Shown here piece after piece: positions 8,958 to 17,805 of a DNA stretch of 64,000 nucleotides. The first letter of the stretch is position 1. Each line of letters opens with the position of its first letter. Both the position numbers and the translations under genes were made by a program. Under the pieces are notes generated by a model. The model saw only the letters and a list, made by a program, of their open reading frames with translations, searched no databases and was not told where the DNA came from. This DNA is from an uncultured Muribaculaceae bacterium (lineage in GTDB: Bacteria > Bacteroidota > Bacteroidia > Bacteroidales > Muribaculaceae): positions 127,477-191,476 of the forward strand of contig CALUMZ010000001.1 of the NCBI GenBank assembly GCA_944321865.1, in the 5' to 3' direction.

Positions 8958-9674
8958 TTATCGTAATCTATTATTATCTAAGTAACTATAATATCCGGTT
9001 TCACTCACAATTACATGATCGACAAATTCTATGCCAATGACTGAACAGCTCTTGTGCAGTTGCGTTGTGATAGCATCGTCGTTATCACTTGGATAATTGT
9101 TGCCCGATGGATGGTTGTGGACGATAATGATACCTTCGGCAAGATGGTCGATTGCTGTTTTCAAGATGATTTTAGGATCCACGGCAGTCATGTGGGTCCC
9201 GCCGGTGCTTATTCGTATTTTTGCAGTGATATGTTTTGCCCGGTCCAATGTAATCATCCAGAATTCCTCATGGTGCAAATGTATCAAGTCCATTTTCATG
9301 TAGTCATAGACCGACGCGCTCGATGTAACCTGCGGACGGCTTGGTAATTTCTCGGAGTGGTATCTTCTGCCAAGTTCGAGGGCAGCAAGTATTGTAATTG
9401 CGCGTACCGTACCAATTCCTTTGAACTGTTTTGTTAAATCTTTTATGGATAACTTTGCGATGTTATTTAGCTTATTGTCAAATGTGTTTAGTATGCGTTG
9501 GCATAAATCCACGACAGATTCGCCATGAGTGCCGCTCCCCACAAGAATCGCAAGCAATTCGGCCGAAGATAAGCTCTGGAAACCATTCTTTAGGGCTTTT
9601 TCACGAGGGCGGTCATCGATGGCAAGATCTTTGATTGCTCGTGTATATGTCATAGGAAATTTTTTTTGTTCCAT
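8958..9674 (-). CDS. radC: RadC-family JAB/MPN metalloprotein
   Basis: 238 residues. An N-terminal UPF0758 helical region carries a helix-hairpin-helix-like part (LSIKDLTKQFKGIGTVRAITI). The JAB/MPN domain has the metal motif VHNHPSGNNYPSDND (His186, His188, Asp199). The family was named for DNA repair but its activity is not settled. It starts 3 bases after the glycosyltransferase stop, so the two are probably co-translated. Confidence 0.9.
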   Translation of the reverse strand: MEQKKFPMTYTRAIKDLAIDDRPREKALKNGFQSLSSAELLAILVGSGTHGESVVDLCQRILNTFDNKLNNIAKLSIKDLTKQFKGIGTVRAITILAALELGRRYHSEKLPSRPQVTSSASVYDYMKMDLIHLHHEEFWMITLDRAKHITAKIRISTGGTHMTAVDPKIILKTAIDHLAEGIIIVHNHPSGNNYPSDNDDAITTQLHKSCSVIGIEFVDHVIVSETGYYSYLDNNRLR

Positions 9675-9677
9675 AGA

Positions 9678-10676
9678 CTATTTACCTTTGCGTATTTTTA
9701 TTTCTTCTTCGATATTGCGCCCACGTTTAAGCAATATTTTAGTGAACCAAGCTTTGATGAAACCAGAGCCGTATGCTCCTAATTGGATTATGCTTGCAGG
9801 AATTGCGAGAACCCCGATTTTTAAACTTCTGTTTTTTATTGTCGCAGTCATGAATATGGCAAGCAAGTAGGCTGCGAGAGGTGTGATGGCCCAAGGTGTT
9901 ACGGTTATGGCAAGAACTATCATTGCAAGAGAGCCAATGACAAATGCGGCAGGCAGGCAGTGAACAATTTTTAAGGAATCGGGATATAATAGTTTTAATG
10001 TTATACGGGACATTCCGAATACAAAGGTTTGCCGACTGAATAAACGCAGGTTTACACGTCGTTTATGGTACACAAAAGCGTCACGGAACAATTGTATTGA
10101 GAACCCTGCATTGCGAATACGGGTACTCATGTCAATATCTTCGGAAAACATTTCCCTGAATCCGCCAACGGTATCCCACACTTTTCGGGAATATCCCATA
10201 TTGAATGAGCGAGGCACAAATTTTTCGAGTTTTATTTTACCTCCACGTATGCCGCCTGTTGTCAGGAACGAAGTCATTGAGAAATTTATGGCTTTTTGTA
10301 CATCGCTGAATGATTCATGTGCGGCATCGGGTCCGCCGAAACAGTCGGAGTAGTTTTGTTTCAATTCAGATTCCAGTATCTCGAAATATTGCGGAGGGAT
10401 AACGCAATCGGAATCGAAGAATATGAAGTATTCTCCTGTTGCATGTTCAATGCCAAAATTACGTGCAATGCTTCGGCCTTCGTTGCTTTTATAAAAATAT
10501 TTTACGTTCAATGTTTCGGAATAGCACTCAACAACCGATTTACACGGAGTTGTAGAGCCATCTTCAACAATTATGACTTCAAAGTTCTTGTAGGTCTGCT
10601 TGGATAAGCTATCCAATAAATCGCGTATTTCATCAATGCGGTTATAAACGGGCGTGATTACCGAGAAATATGGCAT
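9678..10676 (-). CDS. Family 2 glycosyltransferase with C-terminal membrane segments
   Basis: 332 residues. The GT-A fold is clear: FSVITPVYNRIDEIRDLLDSL at the start, IVEDGSTTP, and the DxD motif FFDSDCVIPP. After about residue 225 there are hydrophobic stretches (LPAAFVIGSLAMIVLAITV, LAAYLLAIFMTA, IGVLAIPASIIQLGAYGSGF), so it is anchored in the inner membrane. It would move a sugar from a nucleotide donor to a lipid or surface polysaccharide acceptor; donor and acceptor cannot be read. First gene of the run GT2-radC-cysK. Confidence 0.85.
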   Translation of the reverse strand: MPYFSVITPVYNRIDEIRDLLDSLSKQTYKNFEVIIVEDGSTTPCKSVVECYSETLNVKYFYKSNEGRSIARNFGIEHATGEYFIFFDSDCVIPPQYFEILESELKQNYSDCFGGPDAAHESFSDVQKAINFSMTSFLTTGGIRGGKIKLEKFVPRSFNMGYSRKVWDTVGGFREMFSEDIDMSTRIRNAGFSIQLFRDAFVYHKRRVNLRLFSRQTFVFGMSRITLKLLYPDSLKIVHCLPAAFVIGSLAMIVLAITVTPWAITPLAAYLLAIFMTATIKNRSLKIGVLAIPASIIQLGAYGSGFIKAWFTKILLKRGRNIEEEIKIRKGK

Positions 10677-10741
10677 AAAAATAATCTTTGAAAAACTATG
10701 CTAATTTAGGGAAAAAAAGCCGATTGCACAACAAATAATAA

Positions 10742-10771
10742 GCAGCCGCGTCGTTATTGCGGCACGGCTGC
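10742..10771 (-). terminator. Hairpin after ald
   Basis: GCAGCCG and CGGCTGC arms, with an inner CGC/GCG pairing, lie 32 bases beyond the ald stop on the minus strand. A T-rich but interrupted stretch (TTATTATTTG) follows on that strand. Confidence 0.5.
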
Positions 10772-10802
10772 ACTTAAGCGGTGATATAGAATGTGGAATT
10801 AT

Positions 10803-11909
10803 TTATAATGTTATCGGTTCATAAGGCATGTCCCATACGTCGGCGACTGCCTTGTATGTTATTTTCCCGTTTATTATGTTTAATCCGCGGGCCAATGCAG
10901 AATCGTCGCTGCATGCCTTTTCCCAGCCTTTGTCGGCCAATGCTATTGTATATGGCATGGTCGCATTGGTGAGAGCCATGGTTGATGTATAAGGAACTGC
11001 CCCGGGAATATTGGCTACTGCATAGTGGACTATGCCGTCGACAATATATACAGGTTCGGAGTGGGAGGTGGGGTGAGAAGTCTCAAAGCACCCGCCTTGG
11101 TCGATGGCAACATCAACAAGCACGGTTCCCGGTTGCATAAGTTTTAGCATGTCTTTGGTAATAAGGTGAGGCGCTTTATCTCCCGGAATTAATACAGAGC
11201 CTATCACAAGGTCGGTTGATGGCAATTCTTGTTCTATATTGTGGCGTGATGAATATAAAGTCTTTACATTCTTAGGCATTATTTCATCAAGGTATCGTAG
11301 CCGGTATAAATTGATATCGGTAATTGTTACATCGGCCCCAAGGCCGGCAGCCATTAAAGCTGCATTGGTTCCAACTGTGCCGGCTCCGAGAATCAGTACT
11401 TTTGCCGGTTTTACTCCGGGGACTCCGCCTAATAATATGCCTTTCCCTTGTTGGGGCTTTTCAAGGAAGCGAGCACCTTCTTGAATCGACATGCGTCCGG
11501 CTACTTCGCTCATGGGAATAAGCAAGGGTAAGGATTTGTCGTTTAATTCTACGGTTTCATAAGCAAGGCAGACGGCTTTTGACGCAATCATAGCTTCGGT
11601 TAACCGACGATCGGATGCGAAGTGGAAGTATGTGAAAATCAGTTGATTTTCTTTTATTAAAGGATATTCGGGTTCGATAGGCTCCTTTACCTTTACAATC
11701 ATATCGGCAATATCATATATTTCATTTATTGTCGGTAAGATTGCTGCTCCTGCAGCTTGATATTCATTATCGGAGAATCCGGAACCGTTTCCGGCTGTGT
11801 GTTGAACATAAACTGTGTGACCATGACGGATAAGTTCAGAAACTCCGGCCGGAGTCATTCCTACTCGGTTTTCGTTGTTTTTAATTTCTTTTGGAATACC
11901 TACAATCAT
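10803..11909 (-). CDS. ald: Alanine dehydrogenase
   Basis: 368 residues, the normal length. It interconverts L-alanine with pyruvate and ammonia using NAD. MIVGIPKEIKNNENRVGMTPAGV is the hallmark N-terminus, with Arg15 and the catalytic Lys/His context later (LIFTYFHFASD). The NAD-binding fold has VLILGAGTVGTNAALMAAGLGA. It stands alone between a glycosyltransferase and a divergent small gene. A minus-strand box TATCTTAG at 11941-11948 could be its -7 element. Confidence 0.93.
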   Translation of the reverse strand: MIVGIPKEIKNNENRVGMTPAGVSELIRHGHTVYVQHTAGNGSGFSDNEYQAAGAAILPTINEIYDIADMIVKVKEPIEPEYPLIKENQLIFTYFHFASDRRLTEAMIASKAVCLAYETVELNDKSLPLLIPMSEVAGRMSIQEGARFLEKPQQGKGILLGGVPGVKPAKVLILGAGTVGTNAALMAAGLGADVTITDINLYRLRYLDEIMPKNVKTLYSSRHNIEQELPSTDLVIGSVLIPGDKAPHLITKDMLKLMQPGTVLVDVAIDQGGCFETSHPTSHSEPVYIVDGIVHYAVANIPGAVPYTSTMALTNATMPYTIALADKGWEKACSDDSALARGLNIINGKITYKAVADVWDMPYEPITL

Positions 11910-12108
11910 AGCTTAAGATTTTAAGTTGGTTATTTTTATGCTAAGATAATAAAAACGACAAATATATAATCACAAAAAATATAAAATGTTATGAGAAGGC
12001 TTTGGGGCGTTGATAGCCAAAGGTGGTTTATGATATCGTTTTTTGATACTTGTGGATATTGATATAAGATGTGTGTTGGCGATATGAAAAAATGTGCAAG
12101 CCCATTTT

Positions 12109-12139
12109 TTTGTATTGCACCCGACTTTCACTATATTTG
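12109..12139 (+). promoter_or_regulatory. Promoter of the small membrane protein gene
   Basis: TTTG (12109-12112), 19 bases, TATATTTG (12132-12139). The spacer carries CCGACTTTCAC, which is shared almost exactly with the promoter at 31176-31207 and, less exactly, with three others. Confidence 0.7.
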
Positions 12140-12169
12140 CATTGCCAAAATCGACATATATAGTATGAT

Positions 12170-12346
12170 ATGACAAAGTATCAAATTTTCCGCTTTGCTT
12201 GCGTGGCATTGCTGTGGCTTGCCTTGTGTGCCATATTGCTCACCCGTGTGGAACGGGTCGATTTTATGACGGTGTTTGCCATAGTGGCTTCGGGTATCGT
12301 GGTGTTTGTGCCTCTTTACAAGAAGTATATGCGTAATCGCAAGTAA
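12170..12346 (+). CDS. Small two-helix membrane protein, 58 residues
   Basis: The frame runs ATG 12170 to TAA 12346 and encodes 58 residues. It begins MTKYQIFRFACVALLWLALC, has a second hydrophobic helix (VFAIVASGIVVFVPLY) and ends in a basic tail (KKYMRNRK). A good promoter sits 30 bases upstream, which is the main reason to believe the gene. The product would be an inner membrane protein with its basic tail in the cytoplasm. No family is recognised. Confidence 0.6.
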   Translation: MTKYQIFRFACVALLWLALCAILLTRVERVDFMTVFAIVASGIVVFVPLYKKYMRNRK

Positions 12347-12488
12347 AAAGGAAACAAAATTGAACAGGGGGGATGTATTTGAAATTTTCTCGAAAAGAAA
12401 AACAGTCTATAGGCTGAGATTTCAAGGCAATTTCTTCTTGTCGTTATGTCGGAATGTATAATTGCAGTTTTATAACTAAAGATTAGTT

Positions 12489-14414
12489 GTGCCCGAAGAA
12501 TTTAAATTGGAAAAAGATTGCCCGTTGCTGGCAGGAATAAATACGCCTGCCGACTTGCGAAAGTTGCCTATCGAGGAATTGCCGCAAGTGTGCAGCGAGC
12601 TTAGAAAATTTTTGATATACTCGCTTTCGCGTAATCCCGGACACTTTGCTTCGAGCATGGGTACGGTGGAATTGACGGTGGCATTGCACTATGTGTTTGA
12701 CACTCCCAATGACCGCATAGTGTGGGATGTAGGACATCAGGCATACGGGCACAAGGTGCTTACCGGCCGCCGCGACAGCTTCGACAGCCTGCGCAAGTGG
12801 CATGGTCTGAGCGGCTTCCCTAATCCTGATGAGAGCGAATATGACAGTTTTATTGCAGGACATGCGTCAAACTCGATTTCGGCCGCATTGGGTATGACAG
12901 TGGCCTCAAAACTCAATCAAGACGGGAGTCGGCGCAATGTAGTTGCCGTGATAGGCGATGCGTCGATAAGTGGCGGTTTGGCTTTTGAAGGTATAAACAA
13001 TGCATCGTTGTCAAATAGTAATTTGCTTATAATTCTTAATGACAACGATATGGCTATAGACCAGAATGTGGGGGCCCTCAATGAATATATGACGCGAATA
13101 AATACGTCGAAGGCTTACAACCGGTTACGGTACAAGGTTTACCACTTCTTGAAACGATTGCACTTGATTGATGAGAAACATCGCGGGCTGATATTGAGAT
13201 TCAATAACAGCATTAAAGCCTTGCTTACTCGTCAACAAAATATATTCGAGGGACTCGATATACGTTACTTCGGTCCGTATGACGGGCATGATGTGGAACG
13301 CATCGTCAGAATATTGGGCGACATAAAGGATATGGAAGGCCCACGGTTGTTGCATTTGCGCACACGCAAGGGCAAGGGATTCCGTCCTGCCGAGGAAGAT
13401 CCTGTCACATGGCATGCCCCGGGACGTTTTAATCCTGTTACGGGTGAACGAGAGGTGGAAGATGCTACTGGCAAGCCTCCCAAGTACCAAGATGTGTTCG
13501 GACATACGATTGTGGAATTGGCGCGAAACAATTCCAAGATTGTAGGAATCACGGCAGCCATGCCCACGGGTTGTTCGCTCAGCTTTATGCTCGACGAGAT
13601 GCCCGGCAGGGCTTTTGATGTGGGTATCGCCGAGGAACATGCCGTAACATTTTCGGCCGGAATGGCCAAGGATGGGCTGATACCATTTTGTTGCATATAT
13701 TCTACATTCTTGCAACGGGCATATGATGAGATAATACATGACGTTGCCATACAGCGGTTGCCGGTGGTGTTCTGTATAGATCGTGCCGGGCTTGTGGGTG
13801 ACGATGGTGTGACGCATCATGGTGTGTTTGATTTGGCTTACTTGAGTTGCATTCCCGGCGTGGTGATAAGTTCGCCAATGAACGAGCACTATTTACGCCA
13901 TCTGATGTACACAGCGAGCATGGGTAAAAACGGACCGTTTGCCATTCGCTATCCGCGGGGATGCGGCGTTATTCCCGACTGGCAATGTGAAATGCACGAA
14001 TTGGCAGTTGGCAAAGGTCGAAAACTTTGCGATGGCGACCGTGTGGCAGTGCTGACACTGGGTCCCATAGGAAATGACGTACAGGATGTCATAAAAAGCC
14101 TTGGTAATAAAGGCTGCCATGTGGCTCATTACGACATGATATTCCTTAGCCCCATCGATGAAGGCATATTGACCGATGTCGGACAGCGGTTCAAGCATGT
14201 GGTGACGGTAGAAGATGGGGTGGTACATGGCGGATTGGGGTCGGTTGTGACCGATTGGTTCAACGATCACGGCATGGCCGTACATGTGACCCGAATGGGC
14301 ATACCTTCACGTTTTGTGGCACAGGGTTCTATTGGACAGTTGCGCCATGAGTGTGGCATTGACAATGATAGCATAAAAACTAAGATTCTTGATATAATAG
14401 ACAACAAGCAATGA
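12489..14414 (+). CDS. dxs: 1-deoxy-D-xylulose-5-phosphate synthase
   Basis: 641 residues from a GTG start. It condenses pyruvate and glyceraldehyde 3-phosphate with thiamine diphosphate, the first step of the non-mevalonate isoprenoid pathway. Visible features are the N-terminal [19 protein letters not shown] and [15 protein letters not shown], the thiamine motif GDASISGG...NN, the transketolase pyrimidine domain with [17 protein letters not shown], and the C-terminal domain. The trkA start overlaps its stop by 4 bases (ATGA), so the two are translationally coupled. Confidence 0.95.
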   Translation: MPEEFKLEKDCPLLAGINTPADLRKLPIEELPQVCSELRKFLIYSLSRNPGHFASSMGTVELTVALHYVFDTPNDRIVWDVGHQAYGHKVLTGRRDSFDSLRKWHGLSGFPNPDESEYDSFIAGHASNSISAALGMTVASKLNQDGSRRNVVAVIGDASISGGLAFEGINNASLSNSNLLIILNDNDMAIDQNVGALNEYMTRINTSKAYNRLRYKVYHFLKRLHLIDEKHRGLILRFNNSIKALLTRQQNIFEGLDIRYFGPYDGHDVERIVRILGDIKDMEGPRLLHLRTRKGKGFRPAEEDPVTWHAPGRFNPVTGEREVEDATGKPPKYQDVFGHTIVELARNNSKIVGITAAMPTGCSLSFMLDEMPGRAFDVGIAEEHAVTFSAGMAKDGLIPFCCIYSTFLQRAYDEIIHDVAIQRLPVVFCIDRAGLVGDDGVTHHGVFDLAYLSCIPGVVISSPMNEHYLRHLMYTASMGKNGPFAIRYPRGCGVIPDWQCEMHELAVGKGRKLCDGDRVAVLTLGPIGNDVQDVIKSLGNKGCHVAHYDMIFLSPIDEGILTDVGQRFKHVVTVEDGVVHGGLGSVVTDWFNDHGMAVHVTRMGIPSRFVAQGSIGQLRHECGIDNDSIKTKILDIIDNKQ

Positions 14415-15742
14415 AAATCGTTATTGCCGGAGCCGGCGAAGTGGGATCTCACTTGGCAAGGCTTTTATCGGAAGAGGGGCAAGATATAATACTCGTTGAT
14501 GATAACGAGGAAAAGCTCGATGACTTTGAAATGTACAACCTGCTGACTTGTGTCGGCCGCCCCACCTCGTTTGCCGCTTTGCGAGAAGCCGGGACCAAGG
14601 GGTGCGACTTGTTTATAGCCGTTACGCCATTTGAGTCGAGGAATCTGATGGCTTGTGCCATAGCCAAGAAATTCGGAGCCAAGAACACTGTGGCTCGGAT
14701 TGACAACTATGAGTACACGAAGCCCGAATACAAGCAATTCTTTTCAGATCTCGGTGTGGATGATATTATATATCCGGAATATCTTGCCGCCCAAGAAATC
14801 TTGACATCGTTGAAACGCACATGGGTTAGAAGTTGGTTTGAACTTGTCGACGGACACCTTGTGATAGTGGGTGTGAAGTTGCGGGGCAATGCAAAACTCG
14901 TGGGAATGCAACTTAAGGAACTGAGTATGCAGTCGGGTTACATGCACATATCGGCAATCAAGCGCAATCACGAAACCATCATACCCGGCGGCGATGACCG
15001 CGTGTGTGAGGGTGATATTGTGTACATTGCCACTACAAAAGAATTCATTCCCAATGTGCTTGAAATGACCGGGAAATCGGAAGTTGAAGTGAAGCGGGTA
15101 TTGATAATGGGAGGCAGCCGCATAGCCGTACAATTGGTGCGTGCCGCCGCCGGACGATATAAATTTAAAATTATCGAGAGTGACAGGCGGCGTTGCGAGG
15201 AACTGGCCGAGATGCTGCCCGACTGCAACATTGTGCACGGCGACGGGCGCGATGTGGAACTTCTACAAGAAGAGGGCGTGGGCGACAGCGAGGCTTTTGT
15301 GGCATTAACCGACAGTTCTGAAACGAACATACTTGGTTGCCTCGCAGCCAAGGAGTATGGCGTGAAAAAGACCATAGCCGAGGTAGAGAACATACAGTTC
15401 ATTTCTGAAGCCGAGGGCTTGAACATAGGGTCGGTGGTGAATAAGAAGTTACTTGCATCGAGCCGGATATTCCAGTTAATGCTCGACCGCGATTCAAGCA
15501 ATTCTAAGTGTCTGGCTCTTGCCGATGCCGAGGTGGCCGAATTGGTGGTGAAAGAGGGTTCGCGCATAACACGTGATGCGGTGATGAACCTAAACTTGTC
15601 GCGCGATATGACCATAGCCGGACTGGTGCGCAATGGCAAAGGACTGCTTGTCAAAGGTAACACCCGCATCATGCCGGGCGACCATGTGGTGATATTCTGC
15701 TTGCAGGGAGCTCTGCACAAGATGGAGAAATTGTTCAAGTGA
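14411..15742 (+). CDS. trkA: Trk potassium uptake NAD-binding protein TrkA
   Basis: 443 residues, two tandem RCK units. Each has a Rossmann nucleotide site ([19 protein letters not shown] at 1-19 and [18 protein letters not shown] near 230) followed by a TrkA-C domain ([15 protein letters not shown] and [16 protein letters not shown]). It is the cytoplasmic gating subunit of the TrkH channel. trkH is 222 bases downstream; the gap is occupied by a 168-bp repeat element, which may have been inserted into a former trkA-trkH operon. Confidence 0.93.
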   Translation: MKIVIAGAGEVGSHLARLLSEEGQDIILVDDNEEKLDDFEMYNLLTCVGRPTSFAALREAGTKGCDLFIAVTPFESRNLMACAIAKKFGAKNTVARIDNYEYTKPEYKQFFSDLGVDDIIYPEYLAAQEILTSLKRTWVRSWFELVDGHLVIVGVKLRGNAKLVGMQLKELSMQSGYMHISAIKRNHETIIPGGDDRVCEGDIVYIATTKEFIPNVLEMTGKSEVEVKRVLIMGGSRIAVQLVRAAAGRYKFKIIESDRRRCEELAEMLPDCNIVHGDGRDVELLQEEGVGDSEAFVALTDSSETNILGCLAAKEYGVKKTIAEVENIQFISEAEGLNIGSVVNKKLLASSRIFQLMLDRDSSNSKCLALADAEVAELVVKEGSRITRDAVMNLNLSRDMTIAGLVRNGKGLLVKGNTRIMPGDHVVIFCLQGALHKMEKLFK

Positions 15743-15760
15743 AACGAAGTGAGTGATGGA

Positions 15761-15928
15761 GGGTGTATCAAAAATATCATTTCAAAGTGGCAGTAGAGAC
15801 GCAAAATTTTGCGTCTCTACAACCGGGTTGGATAAACCGGGTGGTATTAAATGTTTTAGCGCCATTGTTGCAATCGAGGCGCGGCACGCCACGTCTCTGC
15901 ACTTGATAAAATAGCATTTTGAGACACC
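15761..15928. repeat. Paired-palindrome miniature element, copy A (168 bp)
   Basis: The ends are inverted versions of each other: GGGTGTATCAAAA (15761) and TTTTGAGACACC (ends 15928). Inside are a perfect 28-base palindrome, GTAGAGACGCAAAA plus its mirror (15793-15820), and a second near-palindrome GAGGCGCGGCACGCC... (15876-15900). The layout and the 168-bp length match copy D (167 bp). There is no coding capacity. It lies between trkA and trkH. Confidence 0.8.
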
Positions 15929-15964
15929 GCAATCAAGTAAGAAGATATATACACGTACACTGTC

Positions 15965-17449
15965 ATGTATTTGATATTGAAGAAAAAGTCGTTAATAAAT
16001 GTGCCTGCCATTTTCAGGGTACTCGGGTGGCTGCTCATGATGGAAGCATTGTTTATGGCAGCCCCATTGGTTGTGGGTGTTGTGTATGAAGAATGGGCTG
16101 CAGTTGAGGCAATGGCATATTCCATACTCGCCACTGCAGGATCCGGAATGTTGATGACTTTCGGACTGAGACCCAAAAGCATGGACATGCACAAGCGTGA
16201 AGGTATATTGCTCACGCCGGTGGTGTGGATATTTTTCTCGGCATTCGGTATGCTGCCATTTTTCTTTACGCACTCAATCAATGACGTTGCCGGAGCGTTC
16301 ATGGAAACGATGTCGGGCTTCACAACGACCGGACTAACGGTGATAGCCGATGTGGAAGTTTTGCCGAAGACTATATTGTTCTGGCGTGCCGTGATGCACT
16401 GGATTGGCGGTATGGGTATAATATTGTTTTCATTGGCTGTGTTGCCAATGCTTAACCATGCCGGCGGAATGCAGCTGTTCAATGCCGAGGTTACCGGTAT
16501 AACTCATGACAAGTTGCGTCCGCGCATTAGTTCCACGGCAAAAAGCCTGTGGATGGTATACATAGCACTTACGGGCATATTGTGTGCCATGTTGTGGCTT
16601 GGCCCGATGGATTTCTTTGATGCCTTGTGCCACTCCATGAGTACGTTATCGACCGGCGGCTTTTCGACCAAGAATGCAAGCATAGCATGGTGGGACTCGG
16701 CATACGTTGACATCACTGTTACGGCGTTCATGCTTATTGGCGGCGTTAACTTTGCGCTCATATACCACGGTGCTCGTGGAAATTTCAAGGCATTGACTTC
16801 AAATGCCACGTTCCGATGGTTTTTAGGTACGGTGTTCACAGCGGCGGCATTGTGCGTGATATATATCTTGCTCGACGGAACTGATGGGCGCAGCCTTGGT
16901 GACATAGTCGTGGACGTGATGTTTACGTGTGCGTCGGCTATAAGCACCACCGGATTTGTCGTTATTGATTTTGAAAAATGGGGGCAATTTGTGGTGATGA
17001 TGCTGTGTATAATTATGTTTTTCGGTTCTTGTGCAGGATCTACGTCGGGTGGTGCAAAAATCGACCGCATGGAATTGATGGCCAAGAACATCAAGAATGA
17101 ACTTTACCGAGTGCTGCACCCAAACAGTATAGTGAATGTGCGTATCAACCATAAAGTGATACCGCAAGAGATTGTCACCAAGGCAGTCGTATTCCTTGGC
17201 ATATACGTGTGCATAACGGCGGTGGGCACGCTTGCGCTCACGGCATTAGACATTCCCATGCACGATGCGTTTTTCTCGACCCTGTCGGCATTGAGCAATG
17301 TGGGACTGGGCGTTGGTGATGCCACAGGTGGATGCTATGCGTCTTATTCCGAGTCTGCGAAGTGGATAATGTCGTTTATGATGTTGCTTGGTCGTCTTGA
17401 ACTATTTACCGTCCTTGTGGTGTTCACATCCCACTTCTGGGTGAAGTGA
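15965..17449 (+). CDS. trkH: Trk potassium uptake channel protein TrkH
   Basis: 494 residues with about ten membrane segments. Pore-loop signatures of the SKT family are visible: SGFTTTGLTVI, STLSTGGFSTKNAS, SAISTTGFVVID and SALSNVGLGVGDATG, the four selectivity-filter Gly regions. It moves potassium across the inner membrane with TrkA as regulator. The ATG at 15965 is 36 bases after repeat copy A. Confidence 0.93.
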   Translation: MYLILKKKSLINVPAIFRVLGWLLMMEALFMAAPLVVGVVYEEWAAVEAMAYSILATAGSGMLMTFGLRPKSMDMHKREGILLTPVVWIFFSAFGMLPFFFTHSINDVAGAFMETMSGFTTTGLTVIADVEVLPKTILFWRAVMHWIGGMGIILFSLAVLPMLNHAGGMQLFNAEVTGITHDKLRPRISSTAKSLWMVYIALTGILCAMLWLGPMDFFDALCHSMSTLSTGGFSTKNASIAWWDSAYVDITVTAFMLIGGVNFALIYHGARGNFKALTSNATFRWFLGTVFTAAALCVIYILLDGTDGRSLGDIVVDVMFTCASAISTTGFVVIDFEKWGQFVVMMLCIIMFFGSCAGSTSGGAKIDRMELMAKNIKNELYRVLHPNSIVNVRINHKVIPQEIVTKAVVFLGIYVCITAVGTLALTALDIPMHDAFFSTLSALSNVGLGVGDATGGCYASYSESAKWIMSFMMLLGRLELFTVLVVFTSHFWVK

Positions 17450-17529
17450 CGTGTCCGGCCGGAAAGACTAATCAGGAGACCGTTCTGGGGAACGCAGTGC
17501 GTTGCGTCTTTGTATGTGGCGTGACGGGA

Positions 17530-17710
17530 AAAATATTGGCACGAGACTGCATAACGGGTTAGCATCTCGTGCCGAAAAACAAACATCTAACATCGTATAA
17601 CTTCTGCCGGAGCTGTCTCTTTTTCCTATTCATGTACAGCTGCGCGCATGTGTGCCTTGTCATGGATATTCGGGTGTGAGCACTACCGATTTACTAATGT
17701 ATAAACTATC
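17530..17710 (-). ncRNA. Possible small RNA between trkH and the TPR-AraC gene
   Basis: On the minus strand a -7 box TATCTTTG (17717-17724) would start a transcript near 17710. It contains a stem AGCTGT/ACAGCT (17611-17641) and ends in a hairpin GGCACGAGA/TCTCGTGCC (17538-17573) followed on that strand by AATATTTTTCC. No reading frame of interest is present. This is inferred only from signal order; the -33 element is poor and no RNA family was recognised. Confidence 0.35.
17538..17573 (-). terminator. Hairpin terminator candidate
   Basis: 9-bp perfect stem (GGCACGAGA with TCTCGTGCC) and a T-rich tail on the minus strand. It would end either the putative small RNA or read-through from the TPR-AraC gene. 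Confidence 0.5.
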
Positions 17711-17736
17711 TGTATGCAAAGATACGGGCAAAGAAA

Positions 17737-17763
17737 TGCGACGCCAAGAAAACCGGCGTCGCA
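17737..17763 (-). terminator. Terminator of the TPR-AraC gene
   Basis: TGCGACGCC (17737-17745) and its exact complement (17755-17763) form a 9-bp stem 43 bases beyond the stop of the minus-strand regulator. TTTCTTTG follows on the minus strand. Confidence 0.6.
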
Positions 17764-17805
17764 CATATACTATTTTGTCAAGATTGATATACTGTTTTGT
17801 CCGAA

